Source: Hybos culiciformis
Lineage: Eukaryota; Arthropoda; Insecta; Diptera; Hybotidae
DNA length: 64,000 nt
Assembly: GCA_964007475.1 (NCBI GenBank)
Contig: OZ023273.1
Location: 79,237,830-79,301,829 of the forward strand
Reading direction: 5' to 3'
The notes under the pieces are model-generated. The model ran no database searches. It was not told the origin of the DNA and saw only the letters and a list, made by a program, of their open reading frames with translations. Positions 55,051 to 64,000 of the stretch are shown here, piece by piece; position 1 is the first letter of the stretch; each line of letters opens with the position of its first letter. The translations under genes and the position numbers were made by a program.

Positions 55051-57671
55051 AGTTCACCTCATCCAAGGTGACAGATGAGGAAAGTTCAAACATATGTCGC
55101 CTATTTATTAAAGATAAAAAAACAAAATATGATTTCTTAATTGATACAGGGGCTGATGTATCTGTATTTCCCGCAACAAATCAACAAAAAAGAGGTAATT
55201 CTCATACATTAGAACTTCAAGCAGCCAAAAATTCAAAAATTAGAACATTTGGAAATAAAGTCATCGAACTTGATCTCGGCTTAAGGAGATGTTTTATCTG
55301 GTCGTTTATAATTGCAGATGTTTCCAGACCAATTATTGGTGCAGATTTTCTTTCAAAATTTAATTTATTGGTAGATATTAAAAATCAGCGTTTGATTGAC
55401 AAAGAAACAAACTTTCGTTCTAATATGTCAATTTCCATAAAAGAAATGGTTCCAACAGTAAAATGTTTAACACTTTCAAAAGATTCACCATATCATGTAT
55501 TATTATCTCAGTTTCCAGATATTACACAACCAGGTAATAAATTTTCAGAAGCAAAACATTCTGTGACTCATCATATTGACACAAAAGGACCTCCTATACA
55601 TTGCAAACCACGTCGATTATCTCCTGAAAAACTCAAAATAGTTCAAAGAGAATTCGAATATATGGTGCAACTAGGAATATTCCGACCATCCAAAAGCAGT
55701 TGGGCAAGTCCGCTTCATATGGTACCAAAACCAAATAATGAATGGAGACCTTGTGGTGATTACAGGAATTTAAATAAAATTACAATTCCTGATCGATACA
55801 AATTACCTGAGACAGTTTATGAACTCAGTCAATTTCTGGGGATGTTAAATTTTTATCGAAGGTTCATACCAAATGCTGCTCATGCTCAAGCAATTTTACA
55901 TGAAGTTAAAAAAAGGTCAACGTAAGAAGGATAAAACAAAGATAGTTTGGAATGATAATTTGCAAAATGCCTTTGAATTTTGCAAAAATCAATTAGCAAA
56001 CGCAACTCTTCTTTCTTATCCAGTTGACGGAGCTCCATTGTCGTTATGGACTGATGCTTCAGATTTACGCATGGGAGCTGTCTTACAACAATTTGTAGAA
56101 GGTGATTGGAGACCACTTGGTTTTTACTCCAAGAAGTTTAACGATACACAACGTCGATATAGCACTTATGATCGAGAACTACAAGCAGCATTTTCTGGTT
56201 TAAAGCATTTCCAATATTTTCTTAAAGTAGACCATTTGTTATTTTCACGGATCATAAGCCATTAACTTTTGCTTATTTTCAACGTCCTGAAAAAGATTCT
56301 CCCCGTCAATTTCGTCAATTAGATTTTATTGGACAACATACAACTGATATTCGTCATATATCAGGAAAAGATAATGTTACAGCAGATTTATTATCACGAC
56401 TCAATGAAATTCAAATGCCATCAATCTTTGACTATGAAGCATTAGGAAAAAGTCAAGAAACTGATGAAGAATTGTTATCATTATTAAAATAAGAAAATCA
56501 CAGCTTAGTTTTGAAGAAATTACTAATTCCCTCTTCAAAAGTAGAAGTATTTTGCGATGTTTCCACCAAAAAAATACGACCATTTATCACAAAACAGTTT
56601 CGTCAACAAGTCTTTCAAATGATACATAATTTATCACATCCTGCATCTCAAAAATCTATTGTTATGATATGTGAAAGATTTGTTTGGCCATCAATGAAGA
56701 AGGACATAGCAAATTGGTCAAAGATGTGTGTTCCTTGCCAAATGTCAAAAATATCCAGACATACTAAATCAATACTTGGTACATATTTAGTACCCGAAGA
56801 AAGGTTTAAAATGATTAGTATAGACATTGTTGGACCATTAACCCCAAATAAAGGATTTCGTTATTGTTTGACTTGTATAGATCGTTTTACAAGATGGCCC
56901 GAAGCTATACCAATTGAAAACATAGATGCAGAATCAGTAGCAACTGCATTTGTGCAAGGTTGGATATCTCGTTTTGGAGTTCCTTTAAATATAACAACTG
57001 ACCAAGGTAGACAGTTTGAATCATCCCTATTTCAAGAATTTGGAAAACTAATTGGTTCCAAGATTACTCATACAACAGCTTATCACCCACAAGCTAATGG
57101 TCAAATTGAAAGATGGCATCGAACACTTAAAGCTGCAATCAAGTGCCACACTGACACTAGATGGGTTGAAAAATTACCTTTAATTCTTTTAGGTCTAAGA
57201 TCAGCCATTAACGTTGATGTTGGTTCATCACCAGTTGAAATGGTATATGGAACCAGCTTACAATTACCAGGTCAATTTGTTGATGATAGCAAGAGGTCTT
57301 ATAATAATCAATGGGTTCAAGAATTTTGCGACAAGATGAGTAGTGTTAAAACAACTCCAATTTTACGTCATGGTTGTTCAAAGGAGTACATTCCTAAATT
57401 TCTACAAAAATGTTCTCATGTTTTTGTAAGAAGTGATATGGTAAAAACACCACTTCAAAAACCATATACAGGACCATTTCCAGTCATTAAAAGATTTGAA
57501 AAAACATATTTAATTAAATTCCACAAATATGAAAAAGCCGTTTCAATAGACAGACTAAAACCAGCATATTTATTAAATATTGAAGAGAATGATGATTTAC
57601 CAACAGATTCAGAAAGTCATAGAAGTTCTCCATTAAAGCTAAGATCTGGGAAGATAGTTCGATTTGAATGA
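55014..57671 (+). pseudogene. Gypsy 2 pol, reverse transcriptase core deleted
   Basis: The -1 frame opens before gag ends. Protease [13 protein letters not shown] is at 55131-55170. The reverse transcriptase start ([11 protein letters not shown]...TIPDRY, to 55800) runs in frame straight into [20 protein letters not shown]. About 165 residues, including the YxDD catalytic site, are missing. A frameshift in the A-run near 55910 leads to RNase H (LSLWTDASDLRMGAVLQQF), another near 56230 to TDHKPLTF, and TAA at 56490. The integrase (56511-57671) is open: H2C2, SIDIVGP, TTDQGRQFE, NGQIERWH, and a GPFPVIKR end. The element cannot copy itself. Confidence 0.92.
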
Positions 57672-57691
57672 AAAACTTGAGAGGGAGTATA

Positions 57692-58099
57692 TGTAGGAAT
57701 AGTAAATATCTTAAAAATAAATTTTATCTAAAAAAATAATTGTACCTTTATTAAATTGAAATTTTCCTTTTTCATTTCATTTCAAAAATATTATTATATT
57801 TCATTTTTAATTTATTATTTTCCAAATCTCTCAAAATCAAAATAAAATTGAAATTCCAAATCACTAATATAATTTAATCTTATTAAAATTCAGAATTATA
57901 AATCACATAAATTATTATAAATTTTGTATTTATAAGTTAGGACATTTTTATGTAAATTAATTTCAATTTTTAAATAATAAAAATATTACTTATACATATT
58001 AGTAAAATTAACTAATAGACTATTTTATTAAAAAGAAGGAAAGTATTTTTGAATTCAAGCAAAGTTAACTTTTAAGTTATTAAACTTAATAAAGTTACA
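57692..58099 (+). repeat. 3' LTR of gypsy element 2, 408 bp
   Basis: Preceded by the purine tract TTGAGAGGGAGTA (57678-57690). Ends AAAGTTACA, then TATA. It differs from the 5' LTR at roughly seven positions by eye. Confidence 0.92.
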
Positions 58100-58699
58100 T
58101 ATATATGTACAATAAATTGGTGATTTTAACGTTAAATAAAGTAACGTTAAACACAACTGAAATTATTTTAGAAGTTTTTTTTTTTTTTTACTGCAAGTAT
58201 CATGAAATTTTTTCCGTATATATTTTTATATCATGTAAAAAAAATCAATTGTTAAAAAATAAACTACATTCGCTAAAAAAGTCTGAAAACTTTATAATGT
58301 GTTTTCATTAAAATAAAAAAAGTTAAAGTTTAGAAATAAGATTAATTAAATCGAAAATCGTTTTTTCTTTTTACTTAAATAAATTTATATCTTTAAAAAT
58401 CCTTCCAGTCAAGAATTATAAGTATTGAAAATAAGCATTTCCCGTGCATTAAATCACGGGAAATGCATTTTTTAAAATAAAAATAAAGATATTAAAACTA
58501 ATAATTTTATTAAAACAAATTGATTTTTATACAATACCTTATAAATCTATAAATTTTATCAAAAAAAAAATTGGTTTAATTATTTATAAATTAATAAAAA
58601 AACCGAATTAAAATTGAAGTTGTTTTAAGCAAATGAAATACCCGGGAAAATGATTTTATTTTGCTATTTTTTTTTAGAATTGACTTTTTTTTAGTTATT
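58100..58699. other. AT-rich stretch with a 12-bp hairpin
   Basis: Nothing coding. A perfect stem GCATTTCCCGTG / CACGGGAAATGC (58435-58466) has an 8-base loop, CATTAAAT. Confidence 0.5.
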
Positions 58700-60497
58700 T
58701 AGCAACCTGACAAAAACGCGTTTTTTGCATAAATTGGATTTTTATTCTTGAAAGTGGTATTAGAAATTATGTTTGTTCAACAAGTTTGCCGCCATTTTGG
58801 TTTTTTTAGGTTTTACCGTTACTTTTTGGTTACTTTGAAATTAAGCATTTTTGAGTATGAAAACTTCGAAATCGCCTTTCATGATGTTCTAGACTTTGAT
58901 TCAGGAGGAGTTTACCTTCATTTTTTTAGAAAGTTTTAGTTCCTGAAAATATTGTATAGATGGCGTTTTAACCAATTTTGTGTATTAAACTAAAATTACT
59001 CCACCTTTTGGGCAACATTTGTACTACAGAAATGAAACCAAAAAAAGACCGTTTCAAGACCTGTCCAACAAAAAAAAAAATTTAAGAATCGAATAATAAA
59101 TAAAAGAGGTATGCCAAATTAAAAAAATTACGAAAAAAAAAATGTCCGTTATTATTCAAAAACTCAATTTTAAAGAAGGAATCCATAACAAAAATGACTG
59201 AAAAACCAAAATTTATGAGGACATGTTTTTAGGAAATGCATGTTGGAACGTGAATGAACGGATAAAACGTTCGAATAATTTAAAACAATTATCTACTACT
59301 AAAAAACGTAAAAGCGACTAAAAACAACTCGTGAGTGAGATTTTGAATGATTCGGAGACAGAGCTGGACTGGCCTAACAAGCCAGAAGGAGTTTCCTGGT
59401 GGGCGATACTAAAATCTGTTGTCTAAAATTATAATGCTTTCTTTTAATTTTTTTTTTAAGCGTGAGAAAATTTTTTTCAAAGAAAATTTGAATTTCCCGG
59501 TCCTAAATTCATTCCCAGTCCAGCCCTGTTCGGAGATACTCGATTTTATAGAACGTGCTATATGCCTTTCAGAAATTATTGTAAAATCAGATAGGATTAA
59601 ATACTGAAAAAACAAATTACAATAGCAAAAAGTTTAGGTTATAAGTTTGGAAAAGAAAATTGAAAAGAAAATGAAATTGATGTGGAAGAAACATTAAAAA
59701 AAAGAATTTCAAAGTTTATATGACAATGTCTATGAAAGTGAAATGGAAGGGGAGTCTGTTTCAAACAGTTCTCGAAAAAATATACAGTAAAATCAACACT
59801 AAAACTGAGCAAAAATCGAACCAAAAAAACTTCAAAACTGGTTTTGTATAAAATGCCGCCAATCCGAAAGTACTGGACCGATTTCACCTGCGAAAACGGC
59901 TTTGGAAAGGTATAAATATGTCCTTTTTGACTGCGAAGTTTGAAAAATATCGTACGTAAGATCATGGAGTACAACTTTTTTGAAAATGGCTAAAAATGGT
60001 CATTTTTTTGTATGGGGAAATTCTAAGAAGTGAATTATCTTCTAAAACATTAAAAAATTTGAACCTGCGAAAGCGGCTTTTTAAAGTGGTCTGGAAGACC
60101 TTTCCAAAATGGTATAGAGTGACCAAATCGGTTGAAAATTGAGGGAGTACATACAAATGAAAAAACCAATTTTTTGTTTTTCAGTGTTTTTAGGGTTTAT
60201 CTATTGGTTAACCTGGCAACACCGAGTTGCCAGCACCTGCAAAGAAAGCCCGCACGAATACCTACTTAAAATGATATCTGAAAATATTCTTGTAAATTTA
60301 ACAACAGAGAGACGATAGTTTGAAGTTTCAAAATTTTCCAAGCCTTCTGCAACAAGAATCGTCATATCTCCCAAAAAAAAAATTTTTTTTTTAAATCTGA
60401 AATGCAAAAACTTAGGTCAAATATCAGCCTATAAAATAAATGTAAAATGAAAGTCTAACGATTAACTTGAAAAAATTAAAAAAATGTCAGGTTGCTA
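58700..60497. mobile_element. Inverted-repeat element, ~1.8 kb, TAGCAACCTGACA ends
   Basis: TAGCAACCTGACA (58700-58712) faces its exact complement (60485-60497). TAGTTATT before and TAGTTATA overlapping the right end suggest a 7-8-bp target duplication. The interior lacks a recognisable transposase but has repeated words such as CCTGCGAAA-CGGCTTT (59889 and 60063). A hAT MITE sits inside. Class not identified. Confidence 0.55.
59359..59528. mobile_element. Small hAT MITE, exact 8-bp TSD
   Basis: CAGAGCTGGACTGGC...CCAGTCCAGCCCTG, flanked by TTCGGAGA on both sides (59351-59358, 59529-59536). It is the same family as 27558-28044 but 170 bp long. Confidence 0.92.
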
Positions 60498-60869
60498 GTT
60501 ATAATATGACATCTACTATTGTGAATTTATATCAACATATATAGTTCACAATTTATTTTAATATTTTGTTCAATTACTTCAAATCATATTTTTAATACTT
60601 AATTAATATATAAATATAAAAATATTATAATACATATATTAAAAAATTACTTTCACTTGACACTTGACAAAAAACCAAAATATAATTATGGTTTTTTTTT
60701 TTCATTTTTTTAGTTTCATTCTACGCGTTTTTTAATTTTTTTATTTATTAAAGGAAATAAAATAAAAGTTTTGTTCAAATATTTAAAAGGAAAAAAGGTA
60801 TTTTCTTTTAAAAAATAAATAATGATTGAAAAATAAATTTACAAGAGCTAAAATTTTAATTTAGAAAGT

Positions 60870-61703
60870 ATGAATGGTTCAGCCAGCAAAAAGAAAAAAA
60901 GTGATTGCATACAAACAAAGGTTTGGAAAGAATCACCTCCTGGTATCGAGCAGAAGGTTTTAGAAAAAATGTTTTTAAATGGAGAAATTAGATCTACCGA
61001 TTCTCCAAAAAGTATCTGGAAAAAAATTATATTTTTCAAGAATTTTCTTCAATAATTTTTGGAGCGAAATTTCGAAAAACCAAAGCGAAATTGGGAATAA
61101 ATTGTAAGTTAAATATAAATAATTTTAAATATGCAATTGTAATAAAAAATTGTTTCAGTAAAATGTTCACTAGATACTGAAATCCCAGAAATTTCGAGAA
61201 ACATCAAAGCTATACAAACATCAATTGATGAAAATGTTTATGAAGATCTTGTAGAAAATTCAATTATTTATAATAATCCGCCTGTTATAACATGGATGTT
61301 TACGGATCATGAAGAAAAATGTGATTTTGTTTTCGTGGCTGCATCAATGATTTCTGGTGCAACAGATATTAAATTTGAGATAGCAAAAGATGGATTATCT
61401 GTAACAATATTTTATGCATGGCCTTCAGCTTTAACTAATGCAAAATAATTACTTGTCAATGACAAATATGGATTAAATCATCCTAAAACACATGCTTTTA
61501 CAAGCAGTTTGATAAATTTGGGAATCACTGAAGAATCTCGGCCAAAAGGTAAAATCGTTATCCCTTTGAATAACCGAATTCAAAGAGAAATCGGCACATG
61601 GAGCAAAAATCCTATTAAAAAAGACGACGGAACCAAGATCCTAGTCTTAACATTCAAAGGATATCAGCCTAATATAATTTTAAAAGATGCTCGTAAGCTT
61701 TGA
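60870..61703 (+). pseudogene. Two-exon gene of unknown function beside a Harbinger relic
   Basis: Exon 1 is 60870-61103 (donor GTAAGT). The intron runs to TTGTTTCAG at 61158 and exon 2 is 61159-61703. It starts MNGSASKKKKSDCIQTKVWK and contains SPPGIEQKVLEKMFLNGEI, IFGAKFRKTKAKLGIN, PPVITWMFTDHEEKCDFVFV and a last block KILVLTFKGYQPNIIL. There is a frameshift in the A7 run near 61025 and a TAA at 61446. Otherwise about 258 residues read through. KVW...P-R-ILEKLF and IT-AWP patterns occur in arthropod proteins I recall without function. It converges with the transposase at 62075, so it may be that element's second gene. Confidence 0.5.
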
Positions 61704-61705
61704 TT

Positions 61706-62070
61706 AATTTGATTTTCTTTTTTTTTTGTTCTTAACATATTTTTTTGTTCTTAACATATAATGAATAAATAATGTTTATTTAACTAAATAATAAATTTTT
61801 TATTGAAAACAAAAAAAAAATTGATTTTCCCGCGGCTTCCTGTTCTTAAGAATCATATATACAACATATTGAAATTATATTAGAATTAAAAAAAAATTAA
61901 AAATAAAATTTTGTTTGTAAAAATAAAATTTTGTTTGTAATAATTTGTAAAGTTTTGGAAGAAAAATTATTTTGGTAAAATTTTTAATGTACATATAATG
62001 AAATTAATTTTTATTTGAATTCCCAAAAATATTATATAAGTAATTAAAAATAAAAAATGAATCAAAAAAA
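61706..62070. other. AT-rich spacer between convergent genes
   Basis: Contains GTTCTTAACATA twice (61728 and 61749) and the segment shared, inverted, with 50750-50875. No genes. Confidence 0.55.
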
Positions 62071-62074
62071 ATTA

Positions 62075-62620
62075 TTACAATGAGTTTTTAATACTTTCTC
62101 TAATTCTTTTGACGTGGTTAAAAATAGCCAAATTAGATGCAGTTAATTCATTAAAATTTGTATAGTTTTCATCTGGCTCTTCAGTGAATAAAAATTCAAC
62201 CTTAAAATCTATGCAAATATTATGCAATGCACAGCAAGCATTTAAAAGAATTGCTGCCTTCCAAGGCTTATAATGAAGCTCCCTCGATTGCAATACGTAC
62301 CAAAATCTCCCCTTTAGCACCCCAAAAGTTCGTTCTACAATTGATCTACCTTTCGATAAGCAATCGTTGTAGACTAATTCTCGACTTCCATCAGTTACGT
62401 TCCGATATGGTGTCATGAGCCAGGGTTCTAGAGGATACCCTGAATCCCTAACAACCAAGATGAGCTCTTTCCTGCATAATATTGAGATTCGAAATATTGT
62501 TTTTCCTCGCTCACGGCCCAAACATGTGAATCATGGGAACCACACACTTGAAAAAAATAAAGCGTTTTTCAATGCAAGATTTGCATCTGTCATATAGGAT
62601 GCAATTTTAAACTTTTTCCA
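62075..62620 (-). pseudogene. PIF/Harbinger transposase, catalytic C-terminal half, broken
   Basis: Reading on the minus strand: TDANLALKN (first catalytic Asp region, near 62590), then HDSHVWAVSEEKQYFESQYY in a second frame. A frameshift near 62465 follows, then RDSGYPLEPWLMTPYRNVTD (second Asp), SIVERTFGVLKGRF (catalytic Glu), ELHYKPWKAAILLNACCALH and NICIDFKVEF. The stop is at 62075-62077. These are the DDE_Tnp_4 motifs of HARBI1-type transposases. The N-terminal third is absent from 62640 on. Confidence 0.85.
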
Positions 62621-62785
62621 TAGTTAGGATTGCGCTTTTTTTAAATTAATGCTATTGAATCAAAAAACAATTTAATTTAACTACGTTTTTATATAAAGCG
62701 TTATTTGATCCTTTTTTTACTGCAATTTTTTTTTGTTATTCCATGCGACGCATTTTTTTCTCAAATAAAGAGCACGTCATGCATC

Positions 62786-63610
62786 TAGAGTGTCCAAATT
62801 ACCCGATTTTCAATTACCCGGGTAGTCGAGTATCAATTAACCAACTACCCGGATAACCCGGGTAACCCGGGTAGTATTTTTTTTGGAGTGAAACACCCAA
62901 AAAATACATATTTTTTTAAATTTATTAATTTTTATTGTTTTTTAAGAAATAATATTTCAACACACCTTATGCATTTAATGTTTCAGTACGCCAAAACTAA
63001 CTAAATTTAAGTATTTTGCAATATAAGTACCAGTACACTGTTACTGCAAAAATTCTGTAATATTTTCTACAATGTACTGGTAGTGGAAAAAAATTTCAGT
63101 ACCAATATACTATATATACTGCTACTGAAATTTTTTGCAGTACCAATACATTGTAGAAAAATATTGCAGTATTTTTTCAGTACCAGTATACTGGTATGTA
63201 CTTAAATTTTCTGTAGTATACTGGTACTTAAATTTTCTGTATACTAGTACTTAAATTTTCTGTAGTACCAGTATATTGTGAGAAAAAAATACTGCAGTTA
63301 TTTTGCAGTACCAGTATACTGGTACTTATATTGTATTCAGTACAAAAATACTTAAATTTATTCAGCTCTGAGTAAGTACCCAATAAAAATTTGGAAATAA
63401 AAACCCGCTCAGAAGAGACCGATAACGTTTTTTGTAATCTCTTCAATCTATTGGTTCCAATCACTTTATAAACCTCTAAAAGCTTTAACTATATTTGAAT
63501 ATTATTTTATTTTTAAGTACTCGATACTCGAACCGATTACCCGGGTATTTGAGTACTCGATAAAATAACCTAAAACATCGGGTACTCGGGTACCCGAAAT
63601 GGACACTCTA
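62786..63610. mobile_element. hAT MITE, exact 8-bp TSD, minisatellite interior
   Basis: TAGAGTGTCCA...TGGACACTCTA, flanked by CATGCATC on both sides (62778-62785, 63611-63618). Subterminal parts are rich in ACCCGGGTA words. The interior (63010-63350) has repeated CAGTACCAGTATACTGGTAC palindromes. No coding sequence. Confidence 0.92.
63010..63350. repeat. Palindromic minisatellite inside the hAT MITE
   Basis: Irregular repeats of ACCAGTATACTGGTACTTAA and AATTTTCTGTAGTACCAGTA alternate with TGCAGTA and ATTGTAGAAAA. Each core is self-complementary, so single strands would fold into many small hairpins. Confidence 0.7.
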
Positions 63611-63618
63611 CATGCATC

Positions 63619-64000
63619 TAAAATGTATACGAAACTATTGCACTGAATTTTGAGTTGGTACTCGCATCTAAGTTTATCTAAGAGCCTTTTGCTTCGGATT
63701 TGAAAGATATTTTTTCTTACACTTAACGAATGCTGCTCCCAATTAAGATTCAAAATATTGCTTGTGCTACCTCAGTGTTACCTCAACAATTGAAACTTGA
63801 AGAATGTAGTATTATTTTAAATTAAGTTAACAAAAGTAAAACGTATTTCCTTTTTAAAATAATGTTTTTTTTCTTATTTATATCTAAGCAAATAAAAACA
63901 GTTTTAACTTTTCTGTTTGCTAAAAATAATTTTTAAGAATTTCTAATAAATTTTGAAACATAACCATTCCAAAATAGTTCAGTTCCAAAAATTTACCTAA
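63619..64000. other. Window end, nothing recognised
   Basis: AT-rich with no motif-bearing frames. The minus-strand frame that crosses 63502-63753 spans the MITE boundary and is not a gene. Confidence 0.4.

Overview
The window is AT-rich eukaryotic DNA, most likely from an arthropod and probably an insect. The species cannot be fixed from the sequence. The evidence is BEL/Pao and gypsy retrotransposons, a Buster-type hAT transposase, a piggyBac transposase, a zeste-like Myb/SANT protein, Polinton capsid and protease genes, and GT-AG introns of about 65 bp. Almost everything recognisable is mobile-element DNA. The only host-like gene is a broken ALG13 homologue. No intact, confidently functional gene was found, although two short spliced genes beside the Polinton genes are close to intact.

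Layout. 1-1348: right part of a broken piggyBac element whose TTAA site lies at the edge of a Polinton gene. 1354-3339: Polinton remnant with a basic protein end, major capsid protein and adenain-like protease. 3390-5097: two minus-strand spliced genes, one with a TATA box and one encoding a small zinc finger. 5400-5642: three ~90-bp tandem repeats. 5672-9083: about 3.4 kb of a pentanucleotide satellite, followed by a 15-bp minisatellite to 9330. 9655-10500 and 13195-13690: a dispersed repeat family with ~150-176-bp tandem units. 11104-12124: a complete foldback element with 9-bp target duplication, inserted at the end of an ALG13-like pseudogene (12134-12825, minus).

14109-21600: degenerate BEL/Pao retrotransposon with LTRs and an env-like ORF. 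21601-23201: hAT Buster relic directly after its 3' LTR. 25572-26456: hAT-type MITE containing a pogo/Tigger-like MITE. 26735-27306: PIF/Harbinger relic with a BESS motif. 28402-31850: duplicated units with divergent tRNA-like heads, interrupted by further MITEs. 33004-41564: gypsy element 1, with duplicated LTR starts, a 1.15-kb hAT in the leader, a frameshifted gag and a pol with three stops.

41682-43439: candidate terminal-inverted-repeat element. 46798-47446: hAT relic inserted in a gypsy RNase H fragment (47447-48150). 48801-50474: zeste-like gene split by a hAT relic (49555-50271). 50951-53268: another inverted-repeat-bounded segment. 53375-53700: Harbinger-like N-terminal relic. 53807-58099: gypsy element 2, with 408-bp LTRs, TATA target duplication, intact gag, and pol lacking the reverse transcriptase core. 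58700-60497: inverted-repeat element with a nested 170-bp hAT MITE. 60870-62620: spliced gene of unknown function convergent with a Harbinger transposase relic. 62786-63610: hAT MITE with palindromic minisatellites.

The picture is a TE graveyard with repeated nesting. hAT-type terminal repeats with exact 8-bp target duplications recur at least six times, plus one near-exact case. The items most worth following up are the Polinton-flanking spliced genes, the head-to-head tRNA-like units, the three different accessory genes beside Harbinger-type relics, the giant pentamer satellite, and the PPT-containing duplication inside the gypsy-1 LTRs.
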